The notes under the pieces: model-generated
Told to the model about the DNA's origin: nothing
Database searches by the model: none
The model's input: the letters and a program-made list of their open reading frames with translations, nothing else
Program-made: the position numbers and the translations under genes
In this document: positions 44,982 to 56,659 of the stretch, in pieces
Layout of the letters: each line of letters starts with the position of its first letter
Numbering within the stretch: the first letter of the stretch is position 1
Assembly (NCBI RefSeq): GCF_000715075.1
Contig: NC_134082.1
Location: forward strand, 194,483,948 to 194,547,947
From: Nicotiana tabacum
Lineage: Eukaryota; Streptophyta; Magnoliopsida; Solanales; Solanaceae
Direction of reading: 5' to 3'
Length of the DNA stretch: 64,000 nucleotides

Positions 44982-47475
44982 TGTCACACCTCCTTTTTTC
45001 CTACACCCCGGAAAGGGTATAAGGGAGTTTTTTCCAACTTAAAGTGACAATCGAAATGGGATTCATTTATTATTAAAAATTTAGAGTCGCCACTTGGGAT
45101 AATTTATGGTGTCCCAAGTCACCGGTTCAAATCCCGAATCGAGGAAAAAATTGACTCTATTTTACAGTCCGCGAACACAAAAATTCGGGTAAGAAATTCT
45201 GTTAACCCGGGAGACGGTGTTAGGCATTCCCGGGTTCTGTGGTTCTAGAACGGTCGCTCAACTATTATAATTGGCCTATTATCTGATTTTAATACATGTT
45301 TTAGCCTATGGTTCAATTTTAACTTATTAACCGCTCTTATTCATTTTTAGGAAGATTGCAACGTCATTTAAAATATGTCTTGAACCACGTCACATAAATG
45401 CACCCGCGGTCCACGACACATTTTATTTAACGTTGTTGGGATTTGGATTTGGGTCACATGAAATGCACACCCGAGTTTAGGAAGGTAATTTCAAATTACG
45501 CGCCTAAAGCAACTACGCATTTTTCAACTTTGCGAGGGCCATAGAAAATTCGCTAAATGGCATGCCTCAAATTCTAAAGATTTAAAATTAATTAAATAAG
45601 GGCCATGAGTTTTGATATTTTATTGTGGATGAAGTGGTATAAATTGATAAGTACAAAATGCCTAAAGAAATGGGTTAGCTACATGTATATCACTGGAGCC
45701 TTTTGTTATATCATACTATAATTCAGAAAGGTGGATTTGGCATTTATGTGAAAATAACAAAAGACAGGTGCCAGCTTTGGGTTCATCTCCATATCATCTT
45801 CAAAAATCGACTTTCGTTTTCAAATTCTAGAAAGAAACTAACAAAATTTTATAATAAAATAATGAATCTTAAATGACCATATGAGCACAAAAAAAAAAAG
45901 AAACCATGTTGAGAACTATTCGGATGAACCAGAAGGAACAAAACAAACACGGACATACAAAAATGCATTTTAAACTTGATTATAACAAAGAACACTTAAA
46001 GTAATTAATTTATTTAACACTATGCTAAAGAGAAAGTTGTAGTATCACCACTATAACTTCTATTGTACCATTTTGAAGCAGAGGAAGTTGAATCTTCACA
46101 TGGTTAATTTAAGATAATATGCAGCCAATAACATAAACTGAAGATAAGATCCTTCCACTAACGCAATTTTTTTTTTTTTACATCTTAATGATGACAAATT
46201 GTTCAACTTCACATACTTCTTTAAATTTCAAAATATAAATATGGTGCTACATGAGCTTGAAATCTAAATGTAAACAAAACAATACCTGCTGGTTACAAGT
46301 CATGAGCCAATAAAAATAAAAAAAGTTAAAAAACAAAAACAAAAACAAAAATGAGACAGAGTCATGAACATACTAAAATAACGTTAACATTTGCAAATGA
46401 CAATTCACACAATCAAAGAAACATCATTCATGCGAACAGATTAAATACGAAAGAAACTTTATCAAAAGAACCAAATCAATTTGCTTCTGCTTCAATAAAG
46501 ACGCTCCGATATTTTTTAACTCAAGAGCTTGAATTACATACCTACAAGAGAGTGAATTCAAATGAATAAAATCTGAAAGTTGTAGAGTCAATACAACAGC
46601 AACAACAAAATCTCTATCAACTCTTCTTCAAACCCAAGATTCAAGGCCCGAAATATTGAAAGAAAAATTTAATGAAAATTTTCAACCTAAATTTCTCTCC
46701 TCCCCCTCTCTTCTTTTTTTCTTCTTCTTGTCTTCTCAAATTTTCTTTTCTATTTGTAGCAAAATTTTTGAGATTTTTCAGATTTTTTTAAAAAACATTT
46801 TATTATTTTATTATTTTTTTAATTAAAAAAATTCCACTTACAAATTGTTTTTATTTTTTTTATAAAAAGAAATTCCACATTTTTTTACTTTTATTTTTTA
46901 AATTCCAACTTTAATTACTTTTATCTTATTTAAAATCCCACTTTTTTTACTTTTTAAAAGAGAATTCCACTTATTTAACTTTTCTTAAAAAAACAATCCA
47001 CTTTCTTTTGCTTTTCTTTTAAAAATTCTAATTTATTTTACTTTAAATTTTTTTAATTTTTAGATACCTTTATATTTGTTTATTAATTCCAACTTTCTTT
47101 TACTTTTTATTTTTTTAAAATTTGCACAAAACTTTACTTTTATTTTTTTAATTTTCTACTTTCTTTTACTTTTTAAAAGAGAATTCCACCTACTTTTACT
47201 TTTATTTTTTTATTCAATACTTTCCTTTTTATTTTTTTTAAATCACTCCTGAAAATTAAAAAAAATTAATATTTTTTCGGATTTTTTTTTGATTATTTTA
47301 AAATAAAAATAAAAATAAAATAATATTAATAGTAATAATTCACCTTTTAAATTTTGTATTTTTACCCTATAATAAAAAGTGTAACAAAGCTAAAAATTGT
47401 AGGTTAAAACCCCTAAAATATTTACGTAGATGAAGTGATAAAAAATTAAATATTATCAAAAATTAGGTGCTCACA
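44982..47475 (-). repeat. Inner element 5' LTR
   Basis: 2,494 bp, running on the minus strand from TGTGAGCACCTAATTTTT (47,475) to GGAGGTGTGACA (44,982). It is nearly identical to 28,242-30,701, with small indels such as AATTCGGGTAAG (about 45,183) missing from the other copy. The TATA position (46,750-46,759) reads CTACAAATAG on the minus strand, while the 3' LTR still has CTATAAATAG. Confidence 0.93.
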
Positions 47476-49061
47476 AGGATTACATTAGAGTTGTCTTCCT
47501 GTTATAGGATTCATATGATGTGTCGTGGCATATTTGTTGTGTTTCAACAACCTTAGGTTTCATAGGTTAACTAATTGAATGAGTTTCAAGTTATGGTCAG
47601 TTTTCTTTTTATAAGTTATTTCTGGACATGTGCTTTAGTAGTATTCGAAGTTTCTTGGTGTATTAGCTATTGGGTAGCGATGAAATTTATCAGTTTGTGT
47701 TGAGTGTAAAGGGCTGCTTTGCTTTAGTATGGACTCGATGCTGAGTCTAGGATCATCAGCCTAGTCCTTTACAGGTGTTGGGCTCATTGAGCCTTGGATT
47801 CAAGGGTCATTTGCAAGGAAAAGTGGCATGCTATTGCTATCTGGGCTCGTTTTCTTGAGCCCAGTAGCTCCTTCGTTTGGCTGCTCGACTGCTTTGGTAG
47901 CAGAGCTGACCCCAAGATGCACGAAAAATAAAAATTAGAAATCTAGTCTAGTTGATTTGTATTGATTGTTTAAAAATCAGAATTGAAGCTTGTTAATTCG
48001 ATTTCATGCTCAGTGTTGGTGTCAGTTGATTTGCATTATTTGATTTGGATATGGATCATTTGGATCATAAGAACTGGGCCTAATACTAGCCCAACTGAAG
48101 AGCAGTCGAACTCAAATTTGATTTCGCACCCCCACGAGGTGTTCGTTGTTTCACCGACTCAGACTCATTTGGCCCAAACCTGAGGGCGTCTATTAATAGA
48201 TTGTTTCCCCCTTTTGCTACTTGGGCCTGTTGTGACTTGCCAGATGCAGTTTTGCAATAAACTTTTGTTTAAAATATTTCGAATGTTTCAAGCCTCCATG
48301 ACCAATTAATTAGATTCTTAAAAATAGTTCGAAGTGTGCCATATTAGCCAAACCTATAGTTATGGCCCTCTAGATGCAGTTGAATTCCTTTTCTTAATTT
48401 TGGAATTGAGGCCCGCCATGCCAAACAAAAATGACAATTGCGTGGCCCTCGCTTAATTATTCCTTAAAATACATAGAATCTGAGGCGTGCCATTTAGCAA
48501 ATTTTCCATGTCCCTCGCCAAGTAAAACGCGTAGTTGCTTTAGACGCGTATTTTAATAATATTACCCTCCTAAACTCGGGTGCGCATTTATGTGACCCAA
48601 ATCCAAATCTCAACAACGTTGGATAAATTGTGTCGGGGACCGCGGGTGCATTTATGTGACGTGGTTCAAGACGTGTTTTAATAACGTTGCAATATTCCTA
48701 AAATGACTAAAAGCGGTTAAAGTTTTGAAATGCACATAGGTTTAAAATGTACTAAAATTAGATAATTAAGCCGAATATAATGGTTGAGCGACCGTGCTAG
48801 AACCACGGAACTCGGGAATGCCTAACACCTTCTTCCGGGTTAACAGAACTCCTTACTTGGATTTCTGGTTCGCGGACTGTATTACAGAGTCAACATTTCC
48901 TCGATTCGGGATTTTAAACCGGTGACTTGGGACAATATAAATCTCCCAAGTGGCGACTCTGAATCTTTTAATAATATGATCCCATTTCGATTGTCCTTAA
49001 ATTGGAAAAACTCCCTTATATACTCCCTTCTAGCGGTGTAGGTAAAAAAGGAGGTGTGACA
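47476..49061 (+). repeat. Outer element 5' LTR, part 2
   Basis: The LTR resumes after the inner element (AGGAT at 47,476-47,480 is the duplicated target) and ends GGAGGTGTGACA at 49,061. The joined LTR is about 4.0 kb. From about 48,420 on it is similar, in reverse, to the first 600 bp of the inner element LTRs (ACGTGGTTCAAGACGTGTTT, GGTGACTTGGGA), so the two LTR families share their 3' ends but differ elsewhere. Confidence 0.88.
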
Positions 49062-49065
49062 GCTC

Positions 49066-49093
49066 TGGCGACTCTGCTGGGAATCGAACCCAG
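49066..49093 (+). promoter_or_regulatory. Outer element primer-binding site, extended tRNA complement
   Basis: TGGCGACTCTGCTGGGAATC begins four bases after the LTR, followed by GAACCCAG. The complement reads CTGGGTTCGATTCCCAG (a full T-arm) then CAGAGTCGCCA (acceptor and CCA). So at least 28 bases match a tRNA 3' half, not only the usual 12-18. The acceptor sequence points to tRNA-Arg. Confidence 0.85.
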
Positions 49094-50222
49094 AATCTCT
49101 GGTTCAGGGTTCAGAATTCGAGCTTAGAATAATTGTTGTATATGGCTTTATTTATTATCTGATTTTGTTACATGTTTGGGCTTGATGTGCTAAGTGTTGC
49201 TTTTACCGCTTTGATATTATCTAAAATGTATATAAACTGCTACGAAACCCTTCTCTTCTCATCTTCGGGGATGTGCTCGCTGGTCGAGACTCCCTATTCT
49301 GTTAGTGTCATACCTTGAAATAAGAAAGAGGCTCGGACAAGTTACTAAGCCGGATGGACTTTTGGTTCCTGGTACGTAGCCCCCTCCTCGGCTCGAGTTG
49401 TCCGCTTGAGTACACAGTCTAGAACAAATACCCAGGTTTTGAACCTAGAATAACTCAGCCTCATGCCAGATCCCTAGTAGGAACGTTTGTTTGCATCATG
49501 TGCATTTGACTTTGGAGACTCAACACAGGGGTTGGGTCTGTCTAGGACAGGTGTACCCGAAATGTAAAGATCATTAGGATGCATCTTACTTGCTACTTGC
49601 ACATTCATTTGCTTCGGATTTGCATGTTGACCGGCTTACAAGGAAAACTTAGATGGTTGAGAGGGATAAGTGCCTGTTTTGAAAAACCAATGTCCTAAAC
49701 ATACCGAAACTCTATTGAAATTTTGAAACAAAGAATTTTTTTTGTAGTTTTCAAAGAAAAGAAAAAAAAGGAAAATATTTGTGTTTTAGAAAGGAAAAAT
49801 AGTTGGTTTTATTTTGACAAATTTGCCCGAACTACGCCAGTTTGATTCTCACAAGGTGTGAGATACGTAGGCAACCCCCATCGGGTCCAACTTCCTTTTT
49901 TGCAAAAATAGCCCGAAGAGAAAACAAAAAAAACAAATAAAAATTTGTTTTTATTATAATGGTTAAGGTAATGCCATTTTTTTCAAAATAGCCGATTGTC
50001 CCCAAAAGGACGCCGGAACGCTGTTTTTGCAAGAACAACCGCCTTCGTTCTCTTTTTCAATTTTTAGCCGGTTGGCAAGCACAACCTTAAAATCTTCCCT
50101 CGAAAGTGCTGAAAGGCCGTATTTACAAAGTCGGGTTTTACTTTTGAAATGAAAATCTGAAAAAAGTGTCAGCTTTGTTTTGGAGTCAATTGAGTCATTA
50201 TTTTGCTTAATCACCCTAATAA
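49094..50222 (+). other. Outer element leader (5' untranslated region)
   Basis: Non-coding. Conserved with the inner leader, including a stretch near 49,250-49,400 (GAGACTCCCTATTCTGTTAG, GTAGCCCCCTCCTCGGCTCG). It contains junction hairpin A. Confidence 0.7.
49829..49873 (+). other. Junction hairpin A (outer element, before ORF1)
   Basis: GAACTACGCCAGTTTGATTC, then CTCAC/GTGAG inner stem, then GATACGTAGGCA. The outer stem is CTACG/CGTAG. A further outer pairing, CCCGA (49,826-49,830) with TCGGG (49,881-49,885), is possible. Confidence 0.85.
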
Positions 50223-52205
50223 ATGTGCAGAATGAGCACGAGTCAGAATTTGCCAATAACAGTCTTAAATAAGATCCCTTTGGAGTTGCATATGTGGTGG
50301 GATGATCTGGGTAAATCGGGACAAGACACAGTCAATCTATACCTGGGAGGCCTCACTGGGTTGTTGAAGATTAATCCTAGGGGAGACATCATAAAGGCGT
50401 TGGTTACATTCTGGGACCCGACCCACAACGTATTTTATTTCTCAGATTTTGAACATACCCCAATATTGGAGGAAATAGCTGGATATATTGGGGGTCCCAA
50501 AGTTCCTCTGAGACACCAGTACCTGATTGCTCCAAGGGCCGTAGCCGTACACAAGTTCTTAGACTCTTTGAAAATAAGCAGGGGGGTCTACAACCCAGAT
50601 TTGACAGCTGGTGTTTGTACTTTGCAGTTTATATACAACAGATATGGTCATATCGGGGGGTTCAACAAGCCGAAAAACAAAATCTGCAGCAAAGGAAACC
50701 GCCTTAAGTGGGAAGAACACATGTGTTTTGCATTTATGGTGGTCTTTTTGGGACTTTTGCTGTTTCCTAGAAAAGATGGGAACATTGACATACGAGTAGC
50801 CGGGGTTGTCAGAACTTTGCTCACTCAGGCTAATAGCACCCTCGCACCCATGATAGTAGCTGAAATCTTCCGCGCTCTCACAGCCTGCAAAGCCGGATGA
50901 GACTTTTTCGAGGGGTGCAACATGTTGTTGCAAATGTGGATGATCAAACACTTACACCATCGTCGTCAATTTATGAGTTATGGGCCGACAGAGAAAACAT
51001 GTATAGAGGAATTTTATACAAAGGTTGATGGGATCAGCCTGTCAGAAGGGGTTACAGAGTGGATTGCATGCCTCCGTTCCATCACTGCAAACCAAATAGA
51101 GTGGACGTGTGGATGACTGCCTGTGGATGAGATCATGTACATGCCAGCCACTAGGCCTTATTTAATCCTGATGGGACTCAGGAGTATCCAACCTTATGCC
51201 CCATATCAGGTTTTGAGGCAGCTGGGAAGATGCCAGATAGTTCCGAGAGATGAAGATCTTAGTGCCCAAGTAGTCGAGATCGGACTTAACGGTCAGTTTC
51301 ATGAAGCAGCAGTCTGCCAAATTTGGAGCGAATGTCAATACTTAATAGCCAATACCTGTGTACATGATTGATCCAAAGGTAAGGTTTCACTAGGGTACCT
51401 TGCTTGGTACAAGAACAATGGGCTTGGTTGGATAAGGAGAATGAGTACATGGCCACAATAGGAAGGTTGGAAAAACAAGTTAAAGAACTTCAATTTGAGA
51501 ATAGCTTGCAAGCAGCGGCAGACGAAGGTGAAAAGAAAAAGCTAGCCAAAGAAAATGAGGTCCTTTGAGCCCAAATTCAAAAAATGAAAATAGAGGCAGA
51601 GAACCCCACCCGAAGTGCCAAAGATGAAAAACTCATAAATAACCTGAGGCAGAAAGTGAGTGACTATAGTTTTGACTTGAACAAAACAGAAATTGAACTA
51701 GCCAAAGTTCGAAAGCAATTGGAAAAACGCGGATGAACGAGCACGCTTGGTTAAGCAGTTGAAAGAAAAGTACGACAATGAGGTCGCGGGATTAAAGAAA
51801 AGGGTTATCGCCACGGAAGACAAAATGATCAAACAGGCTAAAGACTTCAAGGTTGAAAGAGAGCATTGTTATATAGCATTGGCACAATTAGAAATAGATT
51901 TGCAATAACTTCAGGATCAGAATCAAGTGGCCGAGCAAACTTTGAAGGCCAGGGCCCAGCAGATCGGGCGTTTGTTACAAGAAAAAGGTGTCATAAGAGA
52001 GAGAATTAGAAACATCGCCGATTACATTGTTATGAAGTGCCAAATCTGTGAGGATATGACTCACACCACCTTCTTCGCGGTAGTTATGACATTTGTTAAG
52101 CAGATAATGAGTGACTTGGATCGACTTCAAAGGGATCTTGCATATAGGCCCGCGACGAGACCGAATGATGTCCCGCAGGCACCAGGAGCATTGATGTATT
52201 CATGA
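50223..52205 (+). pseudogene. Outer element extra ORF1 (DUF7745-like plus coiled coil)
   Basis: Same protein type as 41,990-44,010 and about as long (roughly 660 codons). It starts at 50,223 (or 50,232; MSTSQNLPITVLNKIPLE). The first 225 codons are open and cover the globular part (ELHMWWDDLGKSGQDTVNLY, YFSDFEHTPILEEIAGYIGG, MCFAFMVVFLGLLLFPRKDG). A TGA ends that segment at 50,898-50,900; further stops lie at 51,114 and 51,369, and a deletion near 51,405 removes sequence present in the inner copy. The rest is coiled coil (51,420-51,960) and a C-terminal tail ending PNDVPQAPGALMYS (52,202). The conserved tail suggests it was a real protein before decay. Function unknown. Confidence 0.82.
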
Positions 52206-52943
52206 TTTTTCATTTGAGTCTGTATTTCCTTTTCCGTTAAAGTCTGTCAGTTGTTTTGAGTCTGTATTTTCTTTCTGCTGGGGTTTGTCAGTTGTTGTTG
52301 AGTCTGTATTTTCTTTTGTTGGAGTATGATAGTTTTGGAGTCTGTATTTCGTCTTTTCATCAGAGTCCATTAGTTTCTTTTGAAGTCTGTTAGTTTTGAG
52401 TCTTTGTAATCAAAGCATTTGCTTTTTATGGAAATTAAAAATCCTAAAAATGTTTTATTTCACACTTATCTTCTAGAACTACGCTCGGTCTGATTCATGT
52501 AGGGTCATGATACATAGGCAATCTCCATAGGATTTGACCATAGCCAAAAGAAAAAAAAAGAAGAGAAGAAGAAGAAAAACGAAAAGAGAGAGGAAAAACA
52601 AGAGAGAAAAGAAAAGAAAAGAGAGAAAAAAATAAGAAAACTAAGAACGAAGAAATGGAAAAACCAGAGGGAAATGGGAGGATGAAAACAAAGAAAAGAA
52701 AAAGATAAAAAGGGAGGAAGTTGCAAATAGAAAAGCCGGGATGACGCAAGCAGCCGGTCAAATGCATAATAGAAATGGTTAACTGCTTAGGTGCATTCAT
52801 TCCCCAAATGTGCGGTTACCAATTTGTTAAAGCCCTAATCACTAACAGGGTTGTTGTTGATATATTGAGTCCAGGCAAGTGGTTAGTTGATTGTCATTCT
52901 GGCAACTCACTCATACAACACCTGATCAAAAGACAAGCTGAAC
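52206..52943 (+). other. Outer element ORF1-gag spacer
   Basis: Non-coding spacer. 52,206-52,420 contains repeats of GAGTCTGTATTTTCTTT and GTCTGTTAGTT words. 52,545-52,700 is almost pure purine (GAGAAGAAGAAAAACGAAAA type). Minus-strand Phe/Ser-rich frames here are composition artefacts. Hairpin B lies between them. Confidence 0.6.
52476..52520 (+). other. Junction hairpin B (outer element, between ORF1 and gag)
   Basis: GAACTACGCTCGGTCTGATT leads to CATGATACATAGGCA. The inner stem is TCATG/CATGA. The outer stem is CTACG/CATAG with one mismatch. Confidence 0.85.
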
Positions 52944-54464
52944 ATGGCCAACCAAGAATTGGAGGCAAGTATTGTTGACCCGTCAAAAGAGGTGGAAGAA
53001 TTGGATGTTAATGCGATGAAGGAAGAGATGTATAAGTTAAAGCAGCAAATGGCTGAAATGTACCAAGCCTGGGCAAAGGGGAATCTACCACCGGTTTATC
53101 CTACCAACCCTACTTATATCCCACCAGCGGCCCAACCTCAGGAGCCTCCCACCGTGAACTCATCTCCCACCTTTCCCCTCTACCAACAATGCCATGGCAC
53201 CACTTCCCATACATTACAAGCTCCTCCACCCAGACATGTCCCGCACCCTCCTCCACCAATCACACCTGTTTTTGTGGCACCTCCACCTGCCGCATTACAC
53301 CGATCTTCTAGTGAACCTCTGTTCCAAACTCACGACAACCAGTATTATCCCTCTGAACCCACCTTCAAAGTTCCGGAACCATATTCTTACACCCCTCATT
53401 TTGATCTCCCGGCAGAGACCGAGAAGCCACCCAAAAATCCCGAGCATGAAGAGATGATCAGAAAGGTTAAAAGCTTAGAACAATCGTTCAGAGATATAAG
53501 GGGGTTGGTGGGTCAAGTAAGTGTGGCCTATAAAGATTTATGCCTGTTCCCAGATGTTCAGTTACCAGCATGGTTCAAGATGCCTAAGTTTGATCTGTAC
53601 GACGGGCATGACGACCCAGTAGCACATTTAAGAAGATTTTGTATCAAGATGACAAGAGCAGGCCGAAGAGATGAATTGCTGATGGCATATTTCAGCCAAA
53701 GTTTGAGTGGATCGGCATTAGGATGGTATACCAAACAAGATCACAACAGGTGGTACACATGGGACGATTTGGCCCAAGCCTTCTCCTGCCATTTTCAGTA
53801 CATTCTTGAAATTATCCCAGATCGTCTGTCATTAAGAAAGATTGAGAAGATGCCCAGTGAGAGTTTCAGGGAATATGGATTCCGGTGGAGAGAGCAAGCA
53901 GCGAGGATTAACCCTCCGATGAAAGAAAGTGAGATGGTTGATTATTTCTTGCAGGCTTTGGAACCCACTTATTTTGGTCACTTAGTATCAGCAGTGGGCA
54001 AGTCCTTTAATGAGGTTGTAAAAATGGGAGGCATGGTTTAGGAGGGACTCAAGTCCAATAAGATCACGAGTTATTTAGCAATCAAAACGACCACCCAGGC
54101 CATTCAAAATGGTACTGGAGGTGTATTCGGGAAGAAGAAGAAAGAGGATGTTGCGATAATTGAGTCGGAAGCTTGGGTCGGATCTTGGAACCCTCTATGT
54201 TACTACATCCCGCCTCGACCCTATCCCCAAACTTACCCCCACACTCCATATAGCCCACCAAAACACTACTACCCACCGCCAGATCCCCATTTTTCCGTCC
54301 ATCATGCACAAACCTATACCCAACCTCCCGTTCACGCACATTGGCGTGTGCCAGCTCCATGAAGTCCATACCCAGCTCCACAAAATACCTATCCACCCCC
54401 AAAAGCCTATAAAAATCCCCCTGGAATAGGTTTTCGGCCAAATCAAGCCTTTAAGAATGAGAGG
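52944..54464 (+). pseudogene. Outer element gag
   Basis: Positions 52,944-54,041 form one open frame of 365 codons: N-terminal coiled coil (MKEEMYKLKQQMAEMYQAW), Pro-rich linker (PPPPITPVFVAPPPAALHRS), and the gag domain (LLMAYFSQSLSGSALGWY, SFREYGFRWREQAARI, DYFLQALEPTYFGHLVSA). A TAG at 54,039-54,041 replaces a codon that is Glu in the inner copy. Reading continues in frame to about 54,300 (GGVFGKKKKEDVAIIESEA) and then shifts frame through the Pro/Tyr-rich tail. It corresponds to the inner gag at 40,168-41,390, and the N-terminal frameshift of that copy is absent here. Confidence 0.9.
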
Positions 54465-56483
54465 TTGCAGAAGCAGAAGACTTTCACTCCATTGGGAGAA
54501 TCATATACTAGTCTATTCCATAGATTGAGACAGTTGGGTATGTTGAATCCGATCGAGGCCAAACTGCCAAATCCCCCTCCTAGAAATCTTGACCGCTCGG
54601 TGAGTTGTGAGTATTATTCAGGGGTCCCGGATCATGACATAGAGAAATGCTGGAAATTGAAAACAGCTATTCAAGAGCTCATTGATACTAATCGGATTGA
54701 GGTCCAAGCCCCGGAAGCACCTAATATCAACCAAAACCCGTTGCCGGCCCATCATGAGACAAATATGATTGAGATAGTGCATAAGGGAGGGGAGCCTAAG
54801 AAACCTTCGCAAACCGTCATGATGATTCGCGCTAGTAAAGCCAAGCCATTTAAAAAGTCAACAAGTGAGAAGTCTGTGATCAAGTTGAACAGGTCAAATA
54901 ATGAACCATCTGTGGAGGTCAAGAAGGGGTACTCAAGTGACATTGCAGGAAAACATGAAAGAGCAAAAGTGGTTGTGCCAGGAGTGACGAACAAACATGT
55001 GGTAATTGTGAAGGGCGCCCGCACAGATCCTGTCATTATCAAACTGGTAACTCAATTACCGATAGTCAGCAGCAAGGCAGTCCCATGGAATTATGAACAA
55101 GTGACATTGACTTACAAGGGAAAAGAGGTTAAAGAAGAAGTGTGTGAGACCCATGGTTTGACTCGATCAGTGAGATGCTTTGCCCCCGAAGAGTTGAGAA
55201 AAGCTAAGATCTCCAAAGATAACCCAGTGTTGGTGAAGAAAGTTGTGACCGAGGAAAAAGCAGAGAAATTTCTGAGAAAGATGAAAGTGCAGGACTATTC
55301 CATTGTAGAGCAGTTAAGGAATACACCGGCTCAGATCTCGCTATTGTCATTATTGATCCATTTAGACGAGCACCGTCGGCTTTGATGAAGATCTTGAACA
55401 AAGCCCACGTTCCTGACAAAATCTCAGTAAACCACTTGGAAAAGATAGCTAACAAGATATTTGAGGTAAACAGAGTCACTTTTTCTGATGATGAGTTGCC
55501 CGTGGAGGGTACTAAGCATAATAGAGCCGTCTATATGATGGTGAAATGTGAATATTCCGTGGTTATTCGGGTACTGGTTGACAATGGTTCCAGTGCAAAT
55601 ATTTGACCTCTTTCCACTCTGAACAAGTTAAAGGTGGATGATTAAAGGATTCACAAGAACAATATATGCGTTTGGGGTTTCGACGGTGGAGGGAAAGATT
55701 CAGTCGGGGACATAGTGCTCGAGCTTACATTAGGGCCAGTTGAATTTACTATGGAATTCCAGGTGCTCGATGTGGCTGTTTCTTACAATCTGCTATTAGG
55801 TCGACCCTGGATTCATGCTGCCAAAGCGGTCCCGTCCACTCTGCATCAAATGGTTAAGATTGAATGGGGAAATTGTTGTGCTTGGTGAAGATAATTTGTG
55901 TGTTCCTAGTGATGCCATTGTTCCGTTCATAGAGTTTGAAGACGACAAGGGGCCATGGGTTTGTTAGGTTTTTGACACGGTATCGGTAGAGAAAATTTCT
56001 GAAGGGAAATGCGTGTCGACTCCAAAGGTAGCTGCTGCATCAGTCATGGTAGCCGTTGAAATATTGAGAAATGGTTTTGTACCGGGCAAGGGTTTGGGTG
56101 CATCTCTGCAAGGTATCATACAATCGGTTTCTCTTCCTAAAAACTTGGATACATTTGGTCTGGGGTTCTAGCCCACTGTCGCAGACGTGAGAAGATCTAG
56201 AAAAATGAAACTGAGAGCATGGGCCCTTCCAAAGCCAGTCCCGCATCTTTCCAGATCATTTGTCAGGCTTGGTACTAGAAAGAACCCAATGACGACGGTT
56301 CCCAGTTCGGTGGTTGATATGGATAGAGATTTGATGGAAACGTTCGAGAGGATATTTGACGAAGTGAACACGGTGGAAGCTGGAGAGGGTTCTAGCAAGG
56401 CAAATGTGCAATTTGTTGGGCCCAGTGCAAAGATTAACAATTGGGAAGCTACTCCTCTCCCCACTAGGAAGGAGTTTTGTTAG
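54465..56483 (+). pseudogene. Outer element gag C-terminus and protease
   Basis: Homologous to 37,866-39,832. 54,465-55,385 is open for 306 codons. The zinc knuckle reads CEYYSGVPDHDIEKC: the second Cys, present in the inner copy, has become Tyr. A frameshift at about 55,380 leads into the protease (55,382-55,606), where VLVDNGSSANI is followed by TGA in place of the next Cys codon. The C-terminal half (MEFQVLDVAVSYNLLLGRPW, about 55,750-55,815) and a final piece (56,187-56,483) are readable across stops. No working protease can result. Confidence 0.85.
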
Positions 56484-56659
56484 TTTGCTTTGATTTTCTT
56501 TCAGTTTATCTAGATTATTCCAGGGTTGTAATTCAGATTCTATGTTCCCTCTGTTTGGATGTATAAACCTTGTTGTCTTTAATTTCAATGAAATGCAATT
56601 TTCCTTTTTTCTCCCTTTCTGATAGTTTTATTTTTGTTCTTCTTTTCTTCCTTGTACAG
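56484..56659 (+). other. Probable Ogre-type intron, 3' part (outer element)
   Basis: A pyrimidine tract (TTGTTCTTCTTTTCTTCC) ends TTGTACAG at 56,659, followed by coding sequence TTCTTTTTATGCTGG. It is identical in layout to the inner element (acceptor at 37,706-37,707). The donor was not identified. Confidence 0.6.

Larger units (their letters stand above)
28242..47475 (-). mobile_element. Inner Tat/Ogre-type retrotransposon, complete, 19.2 kb
   Basis: Both LTRs are present (28,242-30,701 and 44,982-47,475), with PBS, polypurine tract and the same gene order as the outer element, on the minus strand. It sits inside the 5' LTR of the outer element. The flanking pentamers are AGAAT (28,237-28,241) and AGGAT (47,476-47,480), an imperfect 5-bp duplication with one difference. 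Its ORFs are better preserved than those of the outer element, which fits the later insertion. It still has stops and frameshifts and deletions in RT and in the leader. Confidence 0.92.

Noticed and set aside
49066..49093. A tRNA gene fragment on the minus strand (T-arm and CCA end)
   Set aside because: It directly follows the LTR and has no other tRNA parts; it is a primer-binding site.
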